Of a DNA stretch of 64,000 nt, positions 9,673 to 18,395 are shown piece after piece. The notes beneath the pieces were generated by a model, which was not told the DNA's origin, searched no databases, and worked only from the letters and a program-made list of their open reading frames with translations. This stretch comes from Aquimarina aggregata (GTDB lineage: Bacteria; Bacteroidota; Bacteroidia; Flavobacteriales; Flavobacteriaceae). Position numbers and translations under genes: made by a program. The DNA lies in assembly GCF_001632745.1 (NCBI RefSeq), contig NZ_LQRT01000001.1:1-64000 (forward strand), written 5' to 3'. The stretch's first letter is position 1, and each line of letters opens with the position of its first letter.

Positions 9673-10368
9673 CTAAAATTCTGCTTCAAAAAGTGTTTTA
9701 AAATGTTTTAACAGCTTTTGTTTTATTTCTTCTTCATTTACTTTTTCTAATCCCAACTCTACATTTAGAGATGTTACCGCTTTACCTTTTATACCACAAG
9801 GAATAATATTATCAAAATAACCTAGATCTGCATTTACATTTAATGCAAATCCATGCATAGTAACCCAACGACTTGCTCGAACTCCCATTGCACAAATTTT
9901 ACGAGCAAAGGGTGTTCCTACATCTAACCAAACTCCTGTTTCACCTTTGCTTCGGGTAGCATTAATACCATACTCTGCTATAGTAAGAATAACCATTTCT
10001 TCGAGAAATCTAAGATACTTATGGATATCGGTAAAAAAATTATCAAGATCAAGAATAGGGTAACCTACTATTTGACCAGGGCCATGATAGGTTATATCAC
10101 CACCCCTATTAATTTTATAAAATGTAGCGCCTTTCTCTTTTAATTGTTCTTCACTTAATAAAAGATTACTCATATCACCACTCTTTCCTAGAGTGTATAC
10201 GTGAGGATGTTCTACAAAAAGAAAATGATTTGGCGTGTCTAATCCTGCATCTTCTCTTCGGTTTTTTACCTTAATATCTAAAATCTCTTTGAAAAGCACT
10301 TCCTGATACTCCCAGGTTTCTTTAAAATCTCTGATTCCAATATCTTGAATTTGAATTTTTTTATTCAT
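9673..10368 (-). CDS. lipB: Octanoyl-[ACP]:protein octanoyltransferase
   Basis: 231 residues. LipB moves octanoate from acyl carrier protein to the lipoyl domains of 2-oxoacid dehydrogenases and GcvH; it is cytoplasmic. Family motifs are present in order: FVEHPHVYTLGKSG, RGGDITYHGPGQIVGYPIL, GVRASRWVTMHGFALNVN and the catalytic-Cys segment IPCGIKGKAVTSL with its Lys. It stands alone here, and lipA is not in the window. Confidence 0.96.
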   Translation of the reverse strand: MNKKIQIQDIGIRDFKETWEYQEVLFKEILDIKVKNRREDAGLDTPNHFLFVEHPHVYTLGKSGDMSNLLLSEEQLKEKGATFYKINRGGDITYHGPGQIVGYPILDLDNFFTDIHKYLRFLEEMVILTIAEYGINATRSKGETGVWLDVGTPFARKICAMGVRASRWVTMHGFALNVNADLGYFDNIIPCGIKGKAVTSLNVELGLEKVNEEEIKQKLLKHFKTLFEAEF

Positions 10369-10464
10369 AAGTATAATAGAAAGGCAAAGATACGACGATT
10401 AAAAAAAGTAACCTACCTCATCTTTAATTTCGATTATCCCATTCTAAAAAGAATATCGAATAAA

Positions 10465-12057
10465 CTAATTAGATCCTTTAATATTGTTTATGACCCAGTC
10501 TAAGGGATTATCCGTTCCTATAGTTTCGGATACATAAATATCCGGTTTGATTCCGAATCCATCCTGATCTACTGTATAAGGGGCGTTTATCTTCATTAAT
10601 CCAACCCGCATTTTTACTTTAGAGTTTGGAAGCTCTACTAAAGCAAAAAGACCTGCTATTGTTCCATTATATGCCCCACCTGTTTCTTCTCCGACAAAAA
10701 CCGCTCTTTTTGTCGCTTTAAGATGTGTTGACAAAATACTACTTGCAGAAAAACTTGCTCCATTAATAAGAACATATATCTTTCCGGTGTAGGCATTAAC
10801 TTTAGGTTTTTGAAGTCTACTAAATTTTAATTTAAAATATGGTTCTCCATTTTCTTTTTTAATCTTAAATAATTGATATCCCAATAATACTGGAGATACT
10901 AAGGTCGCTCCTACTTTTTTCACCCAAGGTTTTCCATGAAAAGCAGGATATAAAAAATTTGTGCGTTTGGTCATTTTTGATTCTTTGATAAACACATATT
11001 CTTTATCCGTTAAATAGGAATACAGCTCATCAATTTCTGCTATTCTTCCTCCTAAGTTATCACGTAAATCAATAATCAAATGTTTAGTTTTTGCAGAATC
11101 TATCTTTATGAAACTTTCTTTATAAAAGTCCTTATAATTCCCTCTAGTAAAGCTTCTTATCTTCATATAAGCTATTGCAAGTGCTGTATCAGACGCTATA
11201 AACTTAAAATTTCTATTATATTCTTTCTTGTACGTATTAAATCCGTATTTATTATTAAGCTTTCGACGTGCTTTCTTTTTTCTTCTAGTTATCTTATCAT
11301 CGGATTTACTCTGTTTTTTTGCACGAATTATTGTCGAATCCTTATCCTTTTTTAATTTGTTTTTTGTTGTCTTTTTCGGCTTACTGTATTTCGCATATAA
11401 AAATTTAGAATAAATACTATCTCCCGATTTTAACGTCATCAAAACGCTATCCTTTTGTTTGTGCGTGCCCGCATACAAAGGGCCAAAACCATTTCCTACG
11501 TAACGCGGAACAAATGTTGTATTATATCCATCACCGGTATACAAATTTGTAAAATCAGAAAACACATCTTTAATCTCCTGATTATCTACGCTTAAGACTT
11601 GAACACCTTTAACAAATACACTGTCCTTTTCATAATTTTTTTTTATAAATAAATCGTCTCCGATTCTATGAAATGCTAGCGGTTTAAAAGGATAACTTCT
11701 TTTCCCTTTACTTTTCTTTTCTTTCTTTGTTTGCTTTTTTCTTGGTGAATAAATAGAAGTATGCCCTTGTCGTATGCTCGCAATAACAGGAGCAAACTGT
11801 TTATAAAACTCTAAACTAGATATCGGTTCTTGTATATTTTTCTTTAGATCACTTATTTTTTGATTTAAGGAATCTTTACTAATATACCAGTACAAATCTG
11901 GGTGTAGTCTCTTTAATTTTTGATATGCAAAATCAATGTCTTCCCGAATTTCTTCAGGATTATGCAATTTGCTTATCTGATTATTATATTTTTCTACAGA
12001 AGAACAACTGGTCAATACTACTATAGATAGGCAGCTCAGTACTTTTCTTATCATCAT
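10465..12057 (-). CDS. S41-family peptidase lipoprotein
   Basis: 530 residues. The N-terminus MMIRKVLSCLSIVVLTSC is a lipoprotein signal (Met1 or Met2 are both possible starts). A 230-residue N-terminal part includes a Lys-rich low-complexity stretch (about 195-265). The peptidase domain shows HLIIDLRDNLGG and VLINGASFSASSIL (nucleophile Ser in GASFSA), then FVGEETGG. The Ctp-type general-base Lys expected in GE.TFGKG is not at that place (EETGGAY), so the mechanism may follow the tricorn-like or Bacteroidota S41 subgroup. Probably a periplasmic protease; substrate unknown. Confidence 0.82.
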   Translation of the reverse strand: MMIRKVLSCLSIVVLTSCSSVEKYNNQISKLHNPEEIREDIDFAYQKLKRLHPDLYWYISKDSLNQKISDLKKNIQEPISSLEFYKQFAPVIASIRQGHTSIYSPRKKQTKKEKKSKGKRSYPFKPLAFHRIGDDLFIKKNYEKDSVFVKGVQVLSVDNQEIKDVFSDFTNLYTGDGYNTTFVPRYVGNGFGPLYAGTHKQKDSVLMTLKSGDSIYSKFLYAKYSKPKKTTKNKLKKDKDSTIIRAKKQSKSDDKITRRKKKARRKLNNKYGFNTYKKEYNRNFKFIASDTALAIAYMKIRSFTRGNYKDFYKESFIKIDSAKTKHLIIDLRDNLGGRIAEIDELYSYLTDKEYVFIKESKMTKRTNFLYPAFHGKPWVKKVGATLVSPVLLGYQLFKIKKENGEPYFKLKFSRLQKPKVNAYTGKIYVLINGASFSASSILSTHLKATKRAVFVGEETGGAYNGTIAGLFALVELPNSKVKMRVGLMKINAPYTVDQDGFGIKPDIYVSETIGTDNPLDWVINNIKGSN

Positions 12058-12140
12058 TATACTAACTTACAAATAACCTGAGAGATTTCCTTTCTTTGCC
12101 AAAGAAATATAGATTAAAACATTTATCTATTATGTGTTAA

Positions 12141-12299
12141 TTAAGATTTTGGATTATTAAGTATTACCAATGCAGCAATAACACCCGGAACCCAACCGCA
12201 AATAGTCAATAACAAAACTATAACAACTGATCCGCAGCCTTTATCTAATATTGATAGGGGTGGAAAAAAAATAGCTAATAAAACTCTCCAAATACTCAT
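12141..12299 (-). CDS. YqaE/Pmp3-family small membrane protein
   Basis: A 52-residue gene starting MSIWRVLLAIFFPPLSI and containing GCGSVVIVLLLTICGWVPG then VIAALVILNN. The two hydrophobic helices, with FPP in the first and CGWVPG in the second, are the hallmark of the UPF0057/Pmp3/YqaE proteolipid family, which is linked to membrane potential and salt or cold stress in yeast and plants. The reading frame is closed by TAA at 12143-12141. It sits alone between the S41 peptidase and the divergent LuxR-type gene. Role in bacteria is not well defined. Confidence 0.88.
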   Translation of the reverse strand: MSIWRVLLAIFFPPLSILDKGCGSVVIVLLLTICGWVPGVIAALVILNNPKS

Positions 12300-12411
12300 A
12301 ATCGTGGTCTAAATAAATTAAATGTTATAATTATATGTATCCAAGAATTTTATATTGTTACAATAAAATCGTAAAATTAATTTCTATATTTTTAAAGTTT
12401 TGTATTTCATT

Positions 12412-13476
12412 ATGAAATTGTACTGTTACCTTTTTTGTATTTTCTTGTTCGCTAGTCAAAAAACTCTAGTTGCGCAATATCATTTTTCTGGATACGTAGA
12501 CACTCAACATTGGTCTGGGGATATCTATTTATCCTTAATTGAGGATTACAGAAAGTTATCTGGTGTGTATCCTGAACAAATAATTCAAAAGACTACTAGT
12601 GATTCCTTGGGGTATTTTAGTTTCTCTGGAGACAATCTACCTTCAGAAAATCGCATGTATAGAATACATATGGAAAATTGTTCGGAGGATGAAAAAGATG
12701 CAATTCATTTTAATGGATTTTGTCCAGACAGTAAAGAAATACTTTTCATAGCAAATAATCACGACTCCCTTACACTACCGTTTTCTTTTGATAAAGAAAT
12801 GTTCTGTAAGATTGTATCTAATAATCAAAAAAGTGATGCTTTTATAAAAGTTGATTCTATTATTCATGAAATGCGTTTTGCCTTTGCCTCATATCGAAGT
12901 GAAACAAATCGTAAATTAAATGTAAAAAAATGGTTCTCTACTTTACAACAATATGTTCAAAATCAGGATGAGCCACTTACAGAGCTATACATTTATGCTT
13001 TTCTATCAGACAAAGCCAATAATCTGTATGCCTACTATCTTGAGGATCTTAATACAAATCCTTATTATGACCAACTGCTACAACGGCTTCAAACAAAATA
13101 CCCTAACAACATATATACAAATCGTTATAAAGCAGAATTAGCTTCTGATAAATTTCTGATTAATTCTGGTGAAAATACTCCGAAAAACTATTGGTTATGG
13201 GCATTATTCATAGTTTTAATATCTTCAATAGCAATTAATATTCTTCAATTTAGTCAAGCTCGGGCAAGAAATAAAATAGCTAAAGATTTAAGTAAGAATC
13301 TTACGCAACAAGAACAAAAAGTATTAAACTTTATTTTAGAGGATAAAACGAATAAAGAAATAGCTTCTTCTATGTTTGTAAGTATTAGCACTATAAAAAC
13401 ACATATTAATAATTTGTACAAAAAGCTTAATGTACGTTCAAGAGAAGAAGTTAAATCACTATATATCAATAAATAA
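12412..13476 (+). CDS. Membrane-anchored LuxR-type transcriptional regulator
   Basis: About 354 residues from ATG 12412 (an in-frame TTG at 12400 is less likely). The protein has a signal peptide (FCIFLFASQKTLVAQ), a periplasmic part of about 230 residues, one transmembrane helix (WLWALFIVLISSIAINILQF, near residue 260) and a C-terminal HTH (NLTQQEQKVLNFILEDKTNKEIA then SISTIKTHINNLYKKL). This layout is a common Bacteroidota one-component sensor: an exported sensory domain joined to a cytoplasmic LuxR HTH. The ligand and target genes are unknown; the adjacent DUF1573 lipoprotein gene is a candidate target by position only. Confidence 0.85.
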   Translation: MKLYCYLFCIFLFASQKTLVAQYHFSGYVDTQHWSGDIYLSLIEDYRKLSGVYPEQIIQKTTSDSLGYFSFSGDNLPSENRMYRIHMENCSEDEKDAIHFNGFCPDSKEILFIANNHDSLTLPFSFDKEMFCKIVSNNQKSDAFIKVDSIIHEMRFAFASYRSETNRKLNVKKWFSTLQQYVQNQDEPLTELYIYAFLSDKANNLYAYYLEDLNTNPYYDQLLQRLQTKYPNNIYTNRYKAELASDKFLINSGENTPKNYWLWALFIVLISSIAINILQFSQARARNKIAKDLSKNLTQQEQKVLNFILEDKTNKEIASSMFVSISTIKTHINNLYKKLNVRSREEVKSLYINK

Positions 13477-13588
13477 CAAAAATTCCACCTAGGGTCTAGT
13501 CCTCATTTCAAACCCATTTTTATTGATTTTACTTGCTCTTATTTTCATTTTTGGCAACATAATCTATTTATGAACTAAAAATAAAATA

Positions 13589-14071
13589 ATGAAAAAAGCA
13601 ATCTTAATTCTATGTGTAATTTCAATTGGTTTCTTAATGTCTTGTAGCAATAATGCTAAAGACAAAATCAATCCAAAAAATGTCACCACGGCAGATGTTC
13701 GTGATGCCAAAGCCAAATTGTTACCTGCAATCACATTTACTAAAACAAATCATGATTTTGGTACTATTAATGAAGGAGATATTGTAGAACACAATTTTAC
13801 TTTTACCAATACAGGTAATGCTCCTTTAGTAATAATAAATGCAAAAGGAAGTTGTGGTTGTACTGTTTCCAAATGGACCAAAGAACCAATAGCACCTGGA
13901 GCCAAAGGAGATATGTTAGTACGCTTTAACTCTAATGGCAAGCCAAATCTTCAAAACAAACAAGTTACCATTACAACAAATACAGAAAAAGGAAAAGAAA
14001 TTCTTAAAATTAAAGCTATGGTAACTCCAAAAGGGAAAACAGCAATAAGTGGTACTCCATTAAGCGAGTAA
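13589..14071 (+). CDS. DUF1573-domain lipoprotein
   Basis: 160 residues. The lipobox is in ISIGFLMSC. The mature part has the DUF1573 pattern: NHDFGTINEGDIVEHNFTFTNTG, GSCGCTVSKWTKEPIAPG and a final NTEKGKEILKIKA strand, an Ig-like/ASPM-SPD2-Hydin-type fold with a conserved CGC. Function is unknown for the family; it is often secreted or periplasmic. It lies 112 bp after the LuxR-type regulator and 98 bp before a thioredoxin-like gene. Confidence 0.88.
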   Translation: MKKAILILCVISIGFLMSCSNNAKDKINPKNVTTADVRDAKAKLLPAITFTKTNHDFGTINEGDIVEHNFTFTNTGNAPLVIINAKGSCGCTVSKWTKEPIAPGAKGDMLVRFNSNGKPNLQNKQVTITTNTEKGKEILKIKAMVTPKGKTAISGTPLSE

Positions 14072-14085
14072 TGTATCTATCAAAG

Positions 14086-14110
14086 AGAGTCTCTCGTAAA
14101 AGAGAGGCTC
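14086..14110 (+). terminator. Weak hairpin after the DUF1573 gene
   Basis: GAG.CTCTC / GAGAG.CTC inverted repeat with a short loop. It lacks a real T-tract, so it may be an inefficient terminator or an mRNA-stabilising hairpin. Confidence 0.35.
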
Positions 14111-14169
14111 CTTCGTACTACTTAAAATAACTACTCCCTTTTTTCAATCTATTAATTACACATTTTAAA

Positions 14170-14727
14170 ATGAAGACTATTATATCCATCTCATTCTTGT
14201 TTTTACTTTCTATATCTCTAACAGCTCAGTCATTTAATCAAGAAATTGCACGAGAAGGGCGAGCTCCAATTCTCGTTGGCAAAATCAACAATAAAGGTTT
14301 AGCTAAAAAACCTTATGATCACTGGTTTACAAAAAACTATCTAGAATACACCCCTAATCAAAATATAATTGATACGCTGAAAAATAAACTTAATACATAT
14401 ACAATTAAAATTTTTTTGGGTACATGGTGTGGAGATAGTAAACGTGAAGTCCCAAGATTCTATAAAATATTAAACAACAGTGATTTTTCTTTAGATCGTG
14501 TTACGACAATTGCTGTAGATCACAGCCAAGACAATTATAAGAAGAGCCCCGGAGGAGAACATGAAGGGTTAAACATTCATAAAGTACCAACTTTTATATT
14601 TTATAAAAATGGAAAGGAAATTAATAGAATTGTAGAATCACCTAAACGCTCTTTAGAAGAAGACATGTTAACTTTATTATCTAAACAATATATTCCAAAA
14701 TATAACCCTAATCCAGTAACGAAGTAA
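14170..14727 (+). CDS. Exported thioredoxin-like protein with a WCGDS active site
   Basis: 185 residues. Signal peptide MKTIISISFLFLLSISLTAQ. The thioredoxin fold is shown by IKIFLGTWCGDSKREVPRF and the cis-Pro segment KVPTFIFYKNGKEINR. The usual CxxC is reduced to one Cys (WCGDS), so a normal dithiol-disulfide exchange is not possible. Such WCGDS proteins are known among Bacteroidota thioredoxin-like families, but their reaction is not established. Likely periplasmic. Confidence 0.82.
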   Translation: MKTIISISFLFLLSISLTAQSFNQEIAREGRAPILVGKINNKGLAKKPYDHWFTKNYLEYTPNQNIIDTLKNKLNTYTIKIFLGTWCGDSKREVPRFYKILNNSDFSLDRVTTIAVDHSQDNYKKSPGGEHEGLNIHKVPTFIFYKNGKEINRIVESPKRSLEEDMLTLLSKQYIPKYNPNPVTK

Positions 14728-14793
14728 TATCCAGAAACAAACTCTCAACTTTGACCGTATTGAATCATACTAACAGCTTAACGCATCTGGTAT

Positions 14794-16308
14794 CTATCGT
14801 ACAGAGTCTCCTTTATGAATTGTCATTTCTAAAAGTTCATAGTGTTCTCCTAATTTTCTAAGATCGATTGTTTTATTCTTTTTTAAATGTTTATCAAAAA
14901 AAGTGGTGACAAGTTGGGTTGTAATCTCTATACCTAATCTGGCATCGATTGTTCCTGTTCCTGCAATAGATTTTATAGGTATCATAAACGGAATATCCAT
15001 AAAATTAGGGTGCCCCGATTTTAATAATTTAGTTTCATAAAAATAATCAGTACTCTTATGTAAGTATGCATGAGAATTTATGTCTGGATGTGACGTTGGC
15101 CAATCAGCCGAAATGTATAAGAAAGGCTTGTGATAAATGGTATCCATCATTTCGCCCCATTGCACACCATCTATATTGGCTGCGGCCTTTATTCTATTAT
15201 CCTTTATCGTTGCTTGACCCGCTGCACCACCACCTACAGAATGACCAAACACCCCTATTTTAGTCACATCTAACTTATTCTTAAAAAAACCTTGAGTATT
15301 CCAACCGTCAAATTGATCAATAGTATACACTATATCCTTAGACCATCTTTTTATTACTTCAGTAACAGAATATTCTTTAGAAGCTTCTCTAAGTATTTTA
15401 TGTCTTTCTTTAAAAGAAATATCTTTAGTAAAAGCGTCTTTTATTGGATCTATATGTTTCATAGATTCAGAACTTATTTTAGCTTGAAAATCATAATCAA
15501 AAAATTTCATAGTACCATCAGGAAAAGTAGTACCAAGACTTTCATACGTATGAGTCATATTTACAATAACATATCCATGACTGGCTAATTCTGTTAATAG
15601 CGCATAGTATCCGGTAGATTTGGAACCATATCCATGAGAAAAAATTAAAATAGGAAATTTTTCATTTGCAATAGCAATACCTTCATACACGTGAGTTTTT
15701 ACTCTATCTAAGTAGTTGATTGTCCAACTTGGTAAAATACCTTGACTATACTTAGTGATAAAGCCAAGTCTATTTGCCTGATCCACATATGGCTCATGTT
15801 TTTTGGTCACTGTAGCGTTCGACGGATACCAAACTTTGATCATTAGTTCCCGATTATCCGTAGGATCTTTTGTAATAGTTTCTTTAAGCTCTGTTTTTAA
15901 ATGAATCCATTGTGTTCCTACTCTATATGGGCCTGTAGGTTCTGGAAGTGAAAATACAGGAAGTACAATCGGTAAAACCCACCCTATAATTACTAATAGT
16001 ATAGTCATCAGAAATCCTAGTCCTCTAAAGAAAGTTAATTTTGAAGGCTTACTTAGATTTACTCTTATTATTCTCCAAAGTAAGACTAAAATCAAAAAAT
16101 ATGCGATTAACATCTGCCAACGCCAACCTTCGATACTTAAATGCAAAACAAGAGTGAGTATCAAAAAACCTAACACATATTTTCTATGTACAACTGTAAG
16201 CAATGGTCGTTTTACAAATGGTAAAACTGTAACACAAACTAATAAAAGAATTTCTAAAGCTCTCATTTTCTTAACTAAAAGGTTATAATCCTCTGCAAGT
16301 TCTTCCAT
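14794..16308 (-). CDS. Membrane-anchored alpha/beta hydrolase, PAF-acetylhydrolase-like
   Basis: 504 residues (an internal ATG at 16266 is an alternative start). The first 125 residues contain several hydrophobic helices. The hydrolase domain follows from about residue 130, with PILIFSHGYGSKSTGYYALL, the nucleophile motif GHSVGGGAAG and a late His in GHPNFMDIPF, the order seen in PAF-acetylhydrolase isoform II and dienelactone-hydrolase-like enzymes. It probably cleaves an ester or short acyl chain at the cytoplasmic membrane. Substrate unknown. It converges with the thioredoxin-like gene. Confidence 0.75.
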   Translation of the reverse strand: MEELAEDYNLLVKKMRALEILLLVCVTVLPFVKRPLLTVVHRKYVLGFLILTLVLHLSIEGWRWQMLIAYFLILVLLWRIIRVNLSKPSKLTFFRGLGFLMTILLVIIGWVLPIVLPVFSLPEPTGPYRVGTQWIHLKTELKETITKDPTDNRELMIKVWYPSNATVTKKHEPYVDQANRLGFITKYSQGILPSWTINYLDRVKTHVYEGIAIANEKFPILIFSHGYGSKSTGYYALLTELASHGYVIVNMTHTYESLGTTFPDGTMKFFDYDFQAKISSESMKHIDPIKDAFTKDISFKERHKILREASKEYSVTEVIKRWSKDIVYTIDQFDGWNTQGFFKNKLDVTKIGVFGHSVGGGAAGQATIKDNRIKAAANIDGVQWGEMMDTIYHKPFLYISADWPTSHPDINSHAYLHKSTDYFYETKLLKSGHPNFMDIPFMIPIKSIAGTGTIDARLGIEITTQLVTTFFDKHLKKNKTIDLRKLGEHYELLEMTIHKGDSVR

Positions 16309-16582
16309 TACTATTGGTTATTTATTTTTTATCGATGAATTACCTATTAAGGTTCCTTTTCTTATAAATAAGTAGCATAAAATGCATTTTAGAGGCCAAT
16401 TGATTTGAGTTATCTGATTGAACCTATATCTTTTCGACATCACCTCTTATTTTTTTAATGTAACAGTAAAATCACCATGAGTTTCAGTAAGAAATTCACT
16501 GTAAAATTCTATAATTGATAATATCTTTGAAAAAGCAGCAAAAGTTTTTAAACAGACTTTTCTTTAAATTATACAAATAGGC
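16309..16582. other. Intergenic region between the hydrolase and lysS
   Basis: No open reading frame of note and no RNA gene recognised. It is A/T-rich and divergent promoters are expected here. Confidence 0.5.
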
Positions 16583-16590
16583 TACTTTTG
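16583..16590 (+). promoter_or_regulatory. Candidate -7 element of lysS
   Basis: TACTTTTG matches TAnnTTTG, 21 bp before the lysS ATG. No good -33 TTG is seen at the right distance. Confidence 0.35.
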
Positions 16591-16611
16591 TGCCTTCAAA
16601 ATGGAGAATTT

Positions 16612-18300
16612 ATGCAATTATCAGAACAAGAACTTGTAAGAAGAGAAAAATTAAATTCATTGCGTAGTATGGGAATAAACCCATATCCTGCAGCATTATA
16701 TCCTGTTGATTACACTTCGAAACGTATTAAAAGTGAATTTGAAGAAGGTAAAAAAGTAATCATTGCAGGTAGATTAATGTCTAGACGAATTCAAGGAAAA
16801 GCTTCTTTTGCAGAATTACAAGATGCTGATGGTCGTATACAAGTATATTTTAACAGAGATGAAATTTGTACGGGTGATGACAAAACTAAGTACAATGATA
16901 TTTATAAAAAACTACTGGATATAGGTGATTTTATTGGTGTTGAAGGTGAATTATTTACAACTCAAGTAGGTGAAAAAACTGTAATGGTTAAAGATTTTTC
17001 TATCCTTAGTAAATCTCTAAAACCATTACCTTTACCTAAAACCGATAAAGACGGTAATACATTTGATGAATTTAATGATCCTGAATTAAGATACAGACAG
17101 CGTTATGCAGATTTAGTTGTAAATCCTCATGTTAAAGATGTATTTATCAAACGAACTAAACTGTTTAATGCCATGCGCGAGTTTTTTAATGAGCGTGAAT
17201 ATTTTGAAGTTGAAACACCTATACTACAACCTATACCAGGTGGCGCTTCTGCCCGTCCGTTTATTACACATCATAATTCTTTAGATATTCCTTTATATAT
17301 GAGAATTGCCAACGAATTATATCTTAAAAGATTAATTGTAGGAGGCTTTGATGGAGTTTATGAATTTTCTAAGAACTTCAGAAATGAAGGAATGGATCGC
17401 ACGCATAATCCTGAATTTACGGCTATGGAAATTTATGTAGCCTATAAAGATTACAACTGGATGATGGATTTTTGTGAGCAACTATTAGAACATTGTGCTA
17501 TAGCTGTAAACGGAGATACAAAAGCTACATTTGGTGAACATGAAATTGATTTTAAAGCTCCTTATGCTAGAGTTACCATGGCAGATTCTATCAAACATTT
17601 TACAGGTTTTGATATTACTGGCAAATCTGAAGATGAAATTCGTAGTGCGGCCAAAGAGATGAATATCGCAGTTGATGATACCATGGGTAAAGGAAAACTT
17701 ATTGACGAGATTTTTGGTGAAAAATGTGAAGGAAAATATATCCAACCCACTTTTATTACAGATTATCCTAAAGAAATGAGTCCTTTATGTAAAGAACATA
17801 GAGATAATCCAGAACTCACCGAACGTTTTGAACTTATGGTTTGTGGTAAAGAAATAGCAAACGCATATTCTGAACTTAATGATCCTATAGATCAACGAGA
17901 ACGTTTTGAAGAACAATTAAAACTAAGTGAAAAAGGAGATGATGAAGCCATGTTTATAGACCAGGATTTTGTAAGAGCTTTAGAATACGGAATGCCTCCT
18001 ACTTCGGGAATGGGTATCGGTATGGATCGCTTGATTATGTATCTTACGAATAACCAATCTATCCAGGAAGTCTTATTTTTCCCACAAATGCGTCCTGAGA
18101 AAAAACAAATAGAGCTTAACGACAACGAGAAAGCAATATTTGACATTCTTAAAAAAGAAAAGAGCATAGCTCTTTCTGACCTTAAAAATGCTGCAGGTTT
18201 AAGCAATAAAGGCTGGGATAAAGGAATGAAAGGATTATCCAAATTAGGATTAACAAAAGTTACCAAAACAGATGACAATCTAATTGTTGAAATAGCCTAG
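16612..18300 (+). CDS. lysS: Lysyl-tRNA synthetase (class II)
   Basis: About 562 residues from ATG 16612; a TTG at 16588 would add only eight residues. LysS charges tRNA-Lys in the cytoplasm. The N-terminal OB-fold anticodon-binding domain (about 50-140) is followed by the class II core: motif 1 and 2 region with PGGASARPFITHHNS and FRNEGMDRTHNPEFT, and motif 3 GMGIGMDRL. After the core there is an extension of about 60 residues (NDNEKAIFDILKKEKSIAL onward) that looks like a small winged-helix domain. Such a tail is seen in Bacteroidota LysRS and makes the protein longer than the usual 500 residues. Confidence 0.97.
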   Translation: MQLSEQELVRREKLNSLRSMGINPYPAALYPVDYTSKRIKSEFEEGKKVIIAGRLMSRRIQGKASFAELQDADGRIQVYFNRDEICTGDDKTKYNDIYKKLLDIGDFIGVEGELFTTQVGEKTVMVKDFSILSKSLKPLPLPKTDKDGNTFDEFNDPELRYRQRYADLVVNPHVKDVFIKRTKLFNAMREFFNEREYFEVETPILQPIPGGASARPFITHHNSLDIPLYMRIANELYLKRLIVGGFDGVYEFSKNFRNEGMDRTHNPEFTAMEIYVAYKDYNWMMDFCEQLLEHCAIAVNGDTKATFGEHEIDFKAPYARVTMADSIKHFTGFDITGKSEDEIRSAAKEMNIAVDDTMGKGKLIDEIFGEKCEGKYIQPTFITDYPKEMSPLCKEHRDNPELTERFELMVCGKEIANAYSELNDPIDQRERFEEQLKLSEKGDDEAMFIDQDFVRALEYGMPPTSGMGIGMDRLIMYLTNNQSIQEVLFFPQMRPEKKQIELNDNEKAIFDILKKEKSIALSDLKNAAGLSNKGWDKGMKGLSKLGLTKVTKTDDNLIVEIA

Positions 18301-18358
18301 TTTTTAACTTTTTTTAACACTTATTTTAAGAGAGTTCAGGAGTTAACATTTTTTTAAC

Positions 18359-18366
18359 TATATTTG
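18359..18366 (+). promoter_or_regulatory. -7 promoter element for the 18396-19988 gene
   Basis: TATATTTG is a perfect TAnnTTTG match 29 bp before the ATG. The -33 TTG is not clear. Confidence 0.5.
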
Positions 18367-18395
18367 CGCGGATACAAAAAAAACCCTCAAATATT

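Noticed and set aside
17485..18278. Minus-strand open frames within lysS
   Set aside because: They have no start context or family resemblance and lie fully inside lysS.
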